Below are positions 26,640 through 34,984 of a stretch of 64,000 bases of DNA, one piece after another (within the stretch, counting starts at the first letter, position 1; the number at the start of each line of letters is the position of its first letter). The stretch comes from Bradyrhizobium sp. DOA9. Its GTDB lineage: Bacteria > Pseudomonadota > Alphaproteobacteria > Rhizobiales > Xanthobacteraceae. The translations under genes were made by a program, and so were the position numbers. The stretch is from NCBI RefSeq assembly GCF_000617845.2, contig NZ_DF820425.1:6640741-6704740 (forward strand). The letters are read 5' to 3'. The notes beneath the pieces were generated by a model. It was not told the origin of the DNA. It made no database searches and saw nothing but the letters and a program-made list of their open reading frames with translations.

Positions 26640-27724
26640 AGATCTGCTTCTTCGGATCCAGCCTGGTCTCATCGTACTGGAATGGTGCCGCCACCTATTA
26701 TCGCGGCATGCTCAAGCAGATTGCGGCGCTGGGACACGACATCACCTTCTTCGAGCCGAATGCCTTCGAGCGACAGGCCCATCGCGACATCGCCGATCCC
26801 GATTGGGCCAAAGTCGTCGTCTACCCCGCCACAGCCGAGGGCTGGCGCGGCTCACTCGACGCGGCGGCGCGTTCGGCTGACATGCTGATCAAGGCGAGCG
26901 GCGTCGGCGTCTTCGATCAGGAGCTGGAGCTCGCTGTTGCGACCCTGCCGTCTCGGACCATGCGGATTTACTGGGATGTCGACGCCCCCGCTACGCTCGA
27001 AGCCATGGCAAACGATGTCGAGCATCATCTGCGCCGTGCGATTTCCTCTTACGACATCGTCCTGACCTACGGCGGCGGCGACGGCGTCGTATCGGCCTAT
27101 CGCGCTATGGGCGCGCGGGATTGTGTCCCGATATACAACGCCCTCGACCCCGAGACGCATTTTCCTTCGCCGCCAAGACCGGAGTTCGCCTGCGATCTCG
27201 GCCTGCTGGCCAATCGCCTGCCAGATCGCGAGCAGCGCGTTGAACATTTCTTTCTCGACGTCGCACGCACGCTCCCCGAGAAGACGTTTGTTCTCGGCGG
27301 TTCCGGCTGGGATACCAAGGACACCGCAAAGAACATCCGCAAGGTCGGGCATGTCGGCACCGGCCAGCACAACGCGTTTTTCGGCTCCGGCCTGGCCACG
27401 CTCAACGTCAATCGTGACAGCATGGCCCGTTTCGGCTTCTCGCCGCCGACACGGGTATTCGAGGCGATCGGTGCCGGCGCCTGCCTGATCACGGATCAAT
27501 GGCCCGGCATCGAGTATTTCCTGGAGCCGGATCGCGAGGTGCTGGTGGCCGCAAACGGAACCGAGATTGCCGGTCATCTCGACGCTCTCAACCCGGATCG
27601 TGCCGCCGCGATCGCGAGCCGTGCCCGCGCGCGCATCCTGAGCCAACACACCTATCGGCACCGCGCCCGCCAGTTCAACGATCTCTTCGACGGAAGCAGC
27701 TCGCGCATCGAGGCAGCAGAATGA
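26636..27724 (+). CDS. CgeB-type glycosyltransferase (3 of 4)
   Basis: A 362-residue GT-B protein. The N-terminus KICFFGSSLVSSYWNGAATY matches its neighbours, a middle motif IYWDVDAPATLEAM parallels the FYDxDTPxTLA motif of copies 1 and 4, and the donor site reads TRVFEAIGAGACLITDQWPG. ATG 26,636 overlaps the upstream stop. The repeated family suggests that several sugars of similar kind are added in sequence, or that the copies have different acceptors; sequence alone does not say which. Confidence 0.83.
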   Translation: MKICFFGSSLVSSYWNGAATYYRGMLKQIAALGHDITFFEPNAFERQAHRDIADPDWAKVVVYPATAEGWRGSLDAAARSADMLIKASGVGVFDQELELAVATLPSRTMRIYWDVDAPATLEAMANDVEHHLRRAISSYDIVLTYGGGDGVVSAYRAMGARDCVPIYNALDPETHFPSPPRPEFACDLGLLANRLPDREQRVEHFFLDVARTLPEKTFVLGGSGWDTKDTAKNIRKVGHVGTGQHNAFFGSGLATLNVNRDSMARFGFSPPTRVFEAIGAGACLITDQWPGIEYFLEPDREVLVAANGTEIAGHLDALNPDRAAAIASRARARILSQHTYRHRARQFNDLFDGSSSRIEAAE

Positions 27725-28845
27725 ACCTGAGAATTGTCGTCGTCGGTCTTTCGGTCACATCGTCATGGGGCAATGGTCACGCCACGACCTATCGCGCCCT
27801 GATCGAGGCCCTCGCACGACGAGGCCACCACGTCACCTTCCTCGAGCGCGACGTCGCCTGGTATCGCGAGCATCGCGATCTCACCAACCCGACATCGTGG
27901 ACGGTGGAGCTCTATCAGTCCCTGAAGGACGTGCCTCGCCGTTTCGGCAAGCTGATCCGGGACGCCGACCTCGTCATCATCGGTTCTTATGTGCCCGACG
28001 GTATTGCCATCTCCGAGTGGGTCACAAGTCAGGCGAGGGGAGTCACCGCGTTCTACGACATCGACACGCCCGTGACGCTCGCGAAGCTCGACCACGGTCT
28101 CGACTATCTCTCAGCCACCATGATCCCGCGGTTCGATCTCTATCTGTCGTTCGCCGGTGGTCCCGTGCCCGACCTGATCGAGGAGCGGTACGGCAGCCCG
28201 ATGGCCCGGGTTCTCTATTGCAGTGCCGACACCGAGGTTTATGCCCCGCAGCAAGCGGAGGCGAAATGGGCCCTCGGCTATCTCGGGACCTATAGCGAGG
28301 ATCGGCAGCCGATTCTCGAGCAGCTGCTGCTGTCCCCGGCCCGCACACTGTCGTCAGAGCTGTTCGCGGTCGGAGGCGCGCAATATCCCGCTGATATCGT
28401 CTGGCCTGGCAATGTCCTGCGGATCGAGCACCTTGCGCCAAAACAGCACCCGACGTTCTACGCGGAACAGCGGTTCACCTTGAACGCGACTCGCGCCGAC
28501 ATGCGGGCGCTGGGCTTCTCGCCAAGCGTTCGCCTGTTCGAAGCCGCTGCCTGCGGCACGCCCATGATCTCCGACCGCTGGCCGGGCATCGAAACCATCT
28601 TCGCGCCGTCGCGGGAAATCCTGCTGGCCTCGAGCCCGCGCGACGTCATCGAGATCCTGCGCGATATGCCTGAGGAGCGTCGGCGTAGCGTTGCGGAGAA
28701 CGCACGCCGGCGCGTCCTGACCGATCACACCGCCGACCACCGCGCCCGCCAGCTGGAGAGTTACTACGCCGAAGCAGCCGCACGCCGCCGTCGCAAATCC
28801 TCCCGGCCTGCCGCTGGCCGTCCGGTTCAAGTCGCCGAACTCTAA
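27721..28845 (+). CDS. CgeB-type glycosyltransferase (4 of 4)
   Basis: A 374-residue protein, close paralogue of the gene at 15,906 (shared SSWGNGHAT, FYDIDTPVTLAKL, LGYLGTYSEDRQ, GGAQYP, and VRLFEAAACGTPMISDRWPG). Copies 1 and 4 lie at opposite ends of the cluster, which suggests an old duplication. The C-terminal tail (about residues 352-374) is Arg-rich and looks unstructured. ATG 27,721 overlaps the upstream stop. The stop is 11 bases before the next ATG. Confidence 0.85.
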   Translation: MNLRIVVVGLSVTSSWGNGHATTYRALIEALARRGHHVTFLERDVAWYREHRDLTNPTSWTVELYQSLKDVPRRFGKLIRDADLVIIGSYVPDGIAISEWVTSQARGVTAFYDIDTPVTLAKLDHGLDYLSATMIPRFDLYLSFAGGPVPDLIEERYGSPMARVLYCSADTEVYAPQQAEAKWALGYLGTYSEDRQPILEQLLLSPARTLSSELFAVGGAQYPADIVWPGNVLRIEHLAPKQHPTFYAEQRFTLNATRADMRALGFSPSVRLFEAAACGTPMISDRWPGIETIFAPSREILLASSPRDVIEILRDMPEERRRSVAENARRRVLTDHTADHRARQLESYYAEAAARRRRKSSRPAAGRPVQVAEL

Positions 28846-28856
28846 GAGAGCCCGCC

Positions 28857-29909
28857 ATGACCCTCCAGACCCGCATCTCTCCCCTTCGCCGCTCGCCAGC
28901 CGTACTCATTGCCGGCGGCGCCGGCTTCATCGGCTCCCATCTCTGCGATTCGCTGTTGCAACGAGGCAACGCCGTCATCTGCCTCGACAATCTCTTTACG
29001 GGCAGCATGCACAATATCAGGCCTCTCCTGAACCATCCGAACTTCTGCTTCATCGAGCATGACGTGCAAGAGGAGATAGAGATCGAAGGGGAAATTGACC
29101 GCATCTATAGCCTCGCCTGCCCGGCTTCGCCGCGGCATTACCAAAAAGATCCGGTCGGCACGATGAAGACCTGCGTACTGGGCACAATCAACCTGCTCGA
29201 GCTCGCGCACCGCAAGGGCGCCCGCGTCCTGCAGGCTTCCACTAGCGAAGTCTACGGCGACCCGGAGGTGCACCCCCAACCTGAATCTTATCTTGGCAAC
29301 GTCAACCCGATCGGGCCACGCGCCTGCTACGATGAGGGCAAGCGCGCCGCCGAAACACTGATGTTTGATTACCACCGCACGCACGGGACCGAGATCAAGG
29401 TCGCGCGCATCTTCAACACCTACGGCCCACGGATGCTGGAGAACGATGGTCGTGTCGTTTCCAACTTCATCGTCCAGGCGCTGCGCGGCGAGCCGATCAC
29501 GATCTATGGTGGAGGCACGCAAACGAGGAGCTTCTGCTTCGTCGACGATCTCGTGCGAGGCCTCCAGCTGCTGATGGAAAGCCCTCCATCGGTGACCGGC
29601 CCCTGCAACCTCGGCAATCCTCACGAGGTCACGATCGAAGCCATCGCCCGAGAGGTCCTGACGTATACCGAGTCGGCCTCGCCGCTCCGCTTTGAGGCGC
29701 TTCCAAAGGACGATCCGAAGCGCCGCAAGCCGGTCATCGACACCGCCTCGCGGGTATTGGGATGGCGACCGCGTGTCGCGCTGAAGGACGGTCTCCAAGC
29801 CACGATTGCCTATTTCGCAATGCGCATTGCTGGTGAGTCGCCGACACTAGTGCCGGCTCTCGCGCGGCGAAAGAGGGGTCCGGCGCGCAGCCTGCTCAGC
29901 TCCGAATAG
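28857..29909 (+). CDS. UDP-glucuronate decarboxylase (UDP-xylose synthase)-like SDR
   Basis: A 350-residue extended SDR that should convert UDP-glucuronate to UDP-xylose. The cofactor motif GGAGFIGSH follows a short N-terminal tail. The UXS signature is strong: ACPASPRHYQ, QASTSEVYGDPEVHPQ and NPIGPRACYDEGKRAAETL with the catalytic Tyr-x3-Lys, then RIFNTYGPRM. This gives the clearest hint of product chemistry, that the glycan probably contains xylose or a derived pentose. It is the last gene of the coupled run; a weak hairpin follows. Confidence 0.9.
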   Translation: MTLQTRISPLRRSPAVLIAGGAGFIGSHLCDSLLQRGNAVICLDNLFTGSMHNIRPLLNHPNFCFIEHDVQEEIEIEGEIDRIYSLACPASPRHYQKDPVGTMKTCVLGTINLLELAHRKGARVLQASTSEVYGDPEVHPQPESYLGNVNPIGPRACYDEGKRAAETLMFDYHRTHGTEIKVARIFNTYGPRMLENDGRVVSNFIVQALRGEPITIYGGGTQTRSFCFVDDLVRGLQLLMESPPSVTGPCNLGNPHEVTIEAIAREVLTYTESASPLRFEALPKDDPKRRKPVIDTASRVLGWRPRVALKDGLQATIAYFAMRIAGESPTLVPALARRKRGPARSLLSSE

Positions 29910-29919
29910 CCGGCTAAGA

Positions 29920-29946
29920 GCCAGAAGCGCTCATTCCGGCTCTGGC
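29920..29946 (+). terminator. possible weak terminator hairpin after the glycan cluster
   Basis: GCCAGA at 29,920-29,925 pairs with TCTGGC at 29,941-29,946 across a 15-base loop. An alternative pairing is AGAGCC with GGCTCT. There is no T-run after it, so termination is uncertain. Confidence 0.25.
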
Positions 29947-29976
29947 GTCTTGCGGCAGGAGCGCTGTTGCGCCCGC

Positions 29977-30510
29977 TTAGTCCTTGCTCTCTTCGATCTT
30001 GTCGAGAACGCGCTCCGGCGCGATCTCTGAGGCGGCTTCCTGAAGCTCTTTGTTCTCCCGGGAATTGATCTCCATTTTGCCGGCCATTTCATTCAGAAGC
30101 GCGACCACCTTCGTGATCTCATGTTCGGTGAGGAGACTGATCTGCAGATCCAACTCCGCCCTTCTATCCGCTTCGGCCGCCATACGATTTTGAGAGATCA
30201 GAACAAAGGTCGAAAGAAAGATTGCCTCTACGGAGGCAAGCATAGCGAGCACTACAAAGCTCTGGTCCCAGGGCATAATTCCTGGAAGCCATCTGAGGTT
30301 TGCGGCTATCCAAAATCCAAAAGCAAACAAGTGCAGGTAAACAAACTGCATGCTGCCGGTGAACGAAGTTATTGCGTCGGCGACCTTTTGCTGAATGGAC
30401 GCGTCAGATTGCTCCCGCTTCCTTCGTTCGACCAGAGCGTGGATATTCCGCTCGAGAGCCGGCGTCAGCCCGGGTGCAGCTTTTGGATGGGGCGCCAAGG
30501 GTTTCTTCAT
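29977..30510 (-). CDS. DUF1003 membrane protein
   Basis: A 177-residue protein of the DUF1003 family. A polar N-terminal part is followed by SFTGSMQFVYLHLFAFGFW, a second membrane segment QSFVVLAMLASVEAIFLSTF and the family signature VLISQNRMAAEADRRAELD, then a long helical C-terminal tail. It has two membrane segments in the inner membrane; the function is unknown. I chose ATG 30,508-30,510. An EcfG-type promoter lies directly in front of it (30,519-30,543), so close that the transcript would start at or near the ATG. It converges on the UXS gene. Confidence 0.82.
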   Translation of the reverse strand: MKKPLAPHPKAAPGLTPALERNIHALVERRKREQSDASIQQKVADAITSFTGSMQFVYLHLFAFGFWIAANLRWLPGIMPWDQSFVVLAMLASVEAIFLSTFVLISQNRMAAEADRRAELDLQISLLTEHEITKVVALLNEMAGKMEINSRENKELQEAASEIAPERVLDKIEESKD

Positions 30511-30518
30511 GACGTGTA

Positions 30519-30543
30519 AACCGGCGCACCTGCGGGCAGTTCC
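30519..30543 (-). promoter_or_regulatory. EcfG-type promoter for the DUF1003 gene
   Basis: Read on the minus strand, GGAAC (30,543-30,539) is followed after 16 bases by GGTT (30,522-30,519), then eight bases to the ATG at 30,510. This fits GGAAC-N16-SGTT and implies a leaderless or almost leaderless message. Confidence 0.5.
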
Positions 30544-30800
30544 TATAGGTTGGCTGCCTCGAGGCCGCGCAATTGACCACCGCGTGGCCGACGTCCGGCG
30601 GGCAAGACCTCGGCGAGATTGAGCTACAAGATTACAAGATAGAGTGCTGGCACACATCGTGCACACGCGACCAACCAACCAATCGGAATAACTTGAACTC
30701 TTGCTCCAATCCATCCTTGGAACGATCGCGTGATCGATCGCAGTACGCGCCGACCGTCTCCGGCTGCAATTTCGCAGTGAAACTCAATTACAGCAAATGA

Positions 30801-30828
30801 CCGTTTGAAAAATCAGCTATTCAAACGG
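30801..30828. repeat. inverted repeat next to the tRNA-half repeat
   Basis: CCGTTTGAA at 30,801-30,809 and its reverse complement TTCAAACGG at 30,820-30,828 form a perfect 9-bp stem with a 10-base loop, followed on the plus strand by TTTT. It could be the terminator of the original tRNA gene or a recombinase-binding site. Confidence 0.5.
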
Positions 30829-30855
30829 TTTTGCCAGCTAAGGCATTGATATGGT

Positions 30856-30897
30856 GGGCGCACCAGGGCTCGAACCTGGGACCCGCTGATTAAGAGT
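30856..30897 (-). repeat. tRNA-Lys(CTT) 3'-half direct repeat, copy 2 (putative attachment site)
   Basis: Minus-strand reading gives an anticodon loop CTCTTAA (anticodon CTT, lysine), then an intact T-arm (CCAGG / TTCGAGC / CCTGG with one alternative base pair) and an acceptor strand ending GCGCCCACCA. The 5' side (TTGAA before the loop) does not pair with the 3' anticodon stem (TCAGC), so it is not a whole tRNA. The integrase remnant starts 180 bases to the right, as expected for an attachment site. Confidence 0.7.
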
Positions 30898-31076
30898 TCA
30901 AAACCGGCGCCTCTCTGCGATTTCTGAATCTGCGCCACACTACGATGAAGTCGAGAAAGGTCTTTTATTTGTAGAGACTTGTCGCATAGCTTCGCAGCCC
31001 AGCGAACCCTGACCTTCAAACAACTCAGTCCGCCAAAACCGTTTGAAAACCGTTTTAGCAGCTCACGTAGACCCTC

Positions 31077-32430
31077 ATGACCGACATTCGCATTGCTCTC
31101 AGCGATAAGGCCATCGCTCAGCTGCCGACTCCTGTGGCTGGTATTTGGCTCGCGATACCGAGTTGAAAGGCTTCTTCGTGGTTGTCGGGAAGCGAAAAAG
31201 GACCTTCACTGTTCAAGGTGATCTCAGACAACGTGGAAAGCGGGCCTCCTCCGTCAGAGTATCGATTGGTGACGCCAGCGAGTTAACCACCAGGGCAGCC
31301 CGCGCGATTGCCAAGGAATATCTCGCTCAGATCAGCAAGGGACAGCACCCAAAAGCGAGGGAGAACGGAAACTCCGAACAAGCCGCGACCGATGGGAATG
31401 GTGCTGAAGGGGGCGCTACCCTGGAGCAGGCTTGGCAACGCTACCTGGAAGCCCACTTGATCCGAAAAGGCCGTAGCGAGAAAACAATAAGCGGGTATTG
31501 CGATCACGTGGAACGTCTCTTTTCGGAATGGCTTAAGACCCCTTTGCTGGATCTCGCGAATGATTCCGCTCTCGTCGCCAAAAAGCAAGATCAGCTTACT
31601 AAAGAAAACGGTCCGTACATCGCGAATGGCAGCATGCGGACACTGCGGGCCATCTACAATCACGCGCGGAAGACCAATCGATCACTGCCGCGTGACAACC
31701 CCGCAGATGCTGTCGATTGGAATCAGGAAGAGCGCAGGAATACTGGTATGGGCACCGGCGATTTGAAAGGATGGTTTCTCGAGCTGGCCAATCTAGAGAG
31801 TCCCATCCGGCGCGAATTCCACCTTTTAACATTGCTGTGCGGATCCAGGCCCACCGCCTTGCAGCAGGCCAGACCCGATCACATCAATTTTCGGCGGCGT
31901 ACGCTTCACATTCCAAAGCCCAAGGGTGGCGTAAGCGAGCGTTCGACGTCCCGCTATCTCGGCAAATGATCCTGAGCCTCATTCGGGTGCTTCGGTTCGG
32001 CAGGCAAATGCATCCGTCTCAGGCGCGAAAATGGCTATTCCCAGCTGAGAGCGCTTCCGGACACTTAGCGGAAACAAAGGAAGATCGAGATATTTTGTCA
32101 AAATGGGGCAATGAGCTTCGTCAAACATTCCGGACGATTGCCACCGCTGCCGGCGTGTCCGAATTCGATGCTAAGCTCCTCATGAACCATTCTATCCCCG
32201 GCGTGAACGCAGGCTATGTCACTCGGCACAAGCTGGTTGAAGACCACCTGCGCAACCAACAACAAGCTATCAGTAGCGTCGTGTTTTCCGCCCTTGGTAA
32301 CTCGCTAAAGGAACATAAAACTCTGTTCAATTGGCTCGGTCCCCGGGCTAGCCGAAGAGCCGTTAGCCAAGTCCGATTAGAGCCAAACACTCCCGGTGAC
32401 GGGCAACAACGAATTCACCAAGCAGCATGA
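31077..32430 (+). pseudogene. tyrosine recombinase (phage-type integrase), frameshifted
   Basis: Three reading frames must be joined to read the protein. An ATG at 31,077 starts DIRIALSDKAIAQLPTPVAG, which fits the usual integrase N-terminus but stops at about 31,165. A second frame from about 31,145 carries the arm-binding and core domains (ELKGFFVVVGKRKRTF, then the catalytic Arg in LLCGSRPTALQQA) and stops at 31,969. A third frame, joined near 31,932, completes the catalytic domain with LRQTFRTIATAAG, LLMNHS and the nucleophile Tyr in NAGYVTRH, stopping at 32,430. Box II reads R-Q-T-F where H-x-x-R partners are usual. The element that carried it is probably no longer mobile by its own integrase. 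Confidence 0.75.
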
Positions 32431-32983
32431 CTGGCTGGCGGCGTGAGGAGCGTGGCAGTGGACGGTTGTGCTGAGAGTTAGCAGCGGTTTCCAAACGCAC
32501 CCCAACCACCCGCGCCTACCGGCCTTCTGTACGTAACGAACTCAAGGACTTGAGCGTCCTTTTGAGCGCGACGGATCAGAATCCGAACGGCGGAATCAAA
32601 ATCAGTTTGATCATTCAACGATTTCAGAGCGAGTTTGGAAAAAAAGGCCGAAAACACCCCTTGTAAATTCAAGAGCTTGATAACCGTTTCCAAATGTGGA
32701 AGCTGCCCTCGCAGGGAGAGCAGGCACCGGACTACGCTCAAGAGCGTCGGCCTCGACAGGATCTACATCGACGCTCTTCATCCCAATGGCGAAACTTGCG
32801 GAACCTGAGCAAACCATCGATGGCGCGCAGCTGCGATCACAGCTGTGCGTGTCCAATCGCGAAAAAACGTCATGCAAGCCCCCCAAGTCCGATTGGACCG
32901 CTGATTAACGGTCCACTCTGATTCCAAGAAATCAAATGCTTACGCGCAGTCGACTCATCCAAACCCTTCGTAACGATAACCTC
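32431..32983. other. gene-free stretch between the integrase remnant and the secretion operon
   Basis: About 550 bases, lower in G+C than the flanks. No frame on either strand resembles a known family. A 6-bp inverted repeat (GGACCG / CGGTCC, 32,895-32,914) with loop CTGATTAA lies about 70 bases beyond the stop of the SecA-like gene, but no T-run follows. Confidence 0.45.
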
Positions 32984-34966
32984 TCACTCCATTCCTCCTG
33001 AGAACGCCAGCAGAGTCCCGAGCCGGCGATCCTCAGCGAGCAAAGCATGACGGGCACGAAAGTGAGCTCGCTCAGCGCGTTTCTGCGCCGCCCGGAAAAG
33101 AAGACGGGCCGCAATACGCCCGGGTGCCGCTGGGTGGCGCACCAGCAAGCGGAGGGGATGCCGCAGAACGAGATCGAGAAGCGAGTCTTCGAGGGAGAGG
33201 ATCGCCTCCGTGCTCCCCATCTCGCCACGCCGCCCCGCGCGGCCCTCGAGTTGGCGATCTATGCGCCCCGCGTCGTGCCGCTCAGTCAGTATCACATGCA
33301 AGCCGCCTCTCTCTTCGACCCTCGGATTGAGTCGAATATCAACGCCACGGCCAGCCATATTGGTGGCCACTGTGACGCGACCAGCCTCTCCTGCACCAGC
33401 GATGATATCGGCTTCCTCGTCGTCGTTCTCGGCGTTCAGCACCGAATGCTCCAGTCCGGCGTCCTTCAGCATCGCGCTGAGACCCAACGATGCAGCGACC
33501 GAACGGGTCCCGATGAGCACGGAGCGCTGCTCTTTCAAAACAGCCTGCGTATGCTCCACGACCAACTTCCATTTTTCTTCTTCGCTGGAGCAGACGGACA
33601 TCGGCAGCTTGCGGCGGCGCGACGGGACATTCGTCGGCACACGCACGACCCGCAACCGATAAACGGTCCAGAATTCGGACGTCGTCTCCCACGCGGTTCC
33701 GGTCATCCCTGCAAGCCGCTGATAGCGTCGGAAGAACCGCTGATAGGTCATTCGCGCAATGGGCAGCTTGCGCGAGGTAACCTCACATCCCTCCTTCACC
33801 TCGACGAGTTGGTGCAGGCCGTCGCTCCAGGAGCGATCGGCCATGATACGCCCGGTATACTCATCGACGATCTCGACCCGTCCCTCGCGAACGATATAGT
33901 GGTCACCACGCTGGAACAGAAGCAGCGCACTCAGCGCCTGACGAGCAGCCTCCTCGCGACGAATTTTGTTGAGCCAGATCCCTCCCATCTCCATGCCCAG
34001 CGCCGCGAGAGATTCACGCCCGGCTGCCGTCAGCTCGATCCGCCGGTCCTCGCGCAACAGTCGATAGTCGCGCTCGGGGTTGAGCTTACTGACCATGCCG
34101 AATGCGTCTTCGGCCCAACGGCGTTCTTCGGCTGCGTCGGTCTGCTGCGAGATGATCAGCGGCGTTCTGGCCTCATCGATGAGGACACTGTCGGCCTCGT
34201 CAACGATCGCAAAAGGAAGGCCGCGCATGACGCGCCGGTCGTCTGCCGCCGATGCTTGCTGCAACCGCCGCAGCTTGAGCCGAACTGCCCGAGGCCGGAA
34301 ACCCATCGCGAGCCTATCACGGAGGTAATCGAAAGCGATCTCCTTGTTGCTGGCGTAGGTAATGTCGCGGCCATAGGCGCTGCGCCGCTCCTCCGGCGAT
34401 AGCCCGTGTACGATCGTACCGACGCTTAGGCCCAACGCGCTGTAGATCGGCTCAAGCTCAAACGCATCTCGCGCGGCAAGGTAATCGTTGACCGTCACCA
34501 CATGGACCGGCATCCCGGCGAAGGCCGCGGTCGCAACGGCCAGAACTGCCGTGATCGTCTTTCCCTCGCCGGTGTCCATCTCCGCGACGCAGCCTTCGAG
34601 AAGGGCCAAGCCGCCGAATAGCTGGACATCGTGATGGCGCTTGCCGACCCGACGCCGCGTCACTTCGCGAATGACGGCAAAGCTGCGGACAATGGCCGGA
34701 TCCTTCAAGCCGCCGCGCCGCAGTTCCGCCCGCACGCGAACGGCCGCCCGCGACAGCCCTTCATCATCGAGCTGAACGAACTCTCTCTCGCGGGCGGCAA
34801 TTTCACGGACCAGACGCCGCCACCGCCGACGCCTGAACCAGACCCCCAGCTTCCGCGGGAGGGCCAGCGTCGCGGTTTCAACGGCATCGAGCCAATGCTG
34901 CGTTGGATCAGCCCGCTCCGGATACGGATCTAGAATCTGCAGCGACCAGCCGCTGGCGATGGCCAC
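32984..34966 (-). CDS. SecA-like translocase ATPase, short divergent paralogue
   Basis: A 660-residue SecA relative that probably powers export of the giant protein of this operon. Motor motifs are present: Walker A MDTGEGKT (130-137; canonical SecA has MRTGEGKT), VTVNDYLAARD, DEAD box IVDEADSVLIDEARTPLIIS (256-259), then in motor domain 2 TNMAGRGVDIRL and EGRAGRRGEMGS (canonical GRSGRQGDPG). The crosslinking insertion is present around residues 230-370, but the C-terminal helical and zinc-binding tail is short or missing, compared with about 900 residues for housekeeping SecA. GTG 34,966 was chosen because GGAGG lies six bases upstream. It follows the SapC gene by 18 bases and ends the operon. 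The housekeeping secA must be elsewhere. Confidence 0.88.
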   Translation of the reverse strand: MAIASGWSLQILDPYPERADPTQHWLDAVETATLALPRKLGVWFRRRRWRRLVREIAAREREFVQLDDEGLSRAAVRVRAELRRGGLKDPAIVRSFAVIREVTRRRVGKRHHDVQLFGGLALLEGCVAEMDTGEGKTITAVLAVATAAFAGMPVHVVTVNDYLAARDAFELEPIYSALGLSVGTIVHGLSPEERRSAYGRDITYASNKEIAFDYLRDRLAMGFRPRAVRLKLRRLQQASAADDRRVMRGLPFAIVDEADSVLIDEARTPLIISQQTDAAEERRWAEDAFGMVSKLNPERDYRLLREDRRIELTAAGRESLAALGMEMGGIWLNKIRREEAARQALSALLLFQRGDHYIVREGRVEIVDEYTGRIMADRSWSDGLHQLVEVKEGCEVTSRKLPIARMTYQRFFRRYQRLAGMTGTAWETTSEFWTVYRLRVVRVPTNVPSRRRKLPMSVCSSEEEKWKLVVEHTQAVLKEQRSVLIGTRSVAASLGLSAMLKDAGLEHSVLNAENDDEEADIIAGAGEAGRVTVATNMAGRGVDIRLNPRVEERGGLHVILTERHDAGRIDRQLEGRAGRRGEMGSTEAILSLEDSLLDLVLRHPLRLLVRHPAAPGRIAARLLFRAAQKRAERAHFRARHALLAEDRRLGTLLAFSGGME

Positions 34967-34984
34967 AGTCGGCCTCCAAAGTCC

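Larger units (their letters stand above)
30544..31076. other. intergenic region at the border of the second element
   Basis: No gene is seen. It holds an inverted repeat (30,801-30,828), the second tRNA-half repeat (30,856-30,897), and at 31,030-31,055 a variant of the CCGTTTGAAAA word that also lies near both tRNA-half repeats. The words could be arm-type integrase sites or relics of the tRNA 3' flank. Confidence 0.4.

Noticed and set aside
32478..32741. Small minus-strand gene or ExoD-like plus-strand fragment between the integrase and the SecA-like gene
   Set aside because: The minus frame has no recognisable family or ribosome binding site. The plus frame near 32,535-32,665 only faintly recalls the start of ExoD-type proteins and stops quickly.
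32895..32914. Third tRNA-derived repeat (GGACCGCTGATTAA resembles the att copies)
   Set aside because: Only about 13 bases match, and they sit within a short palindrome. The T-arm and acceptor parts are missing.
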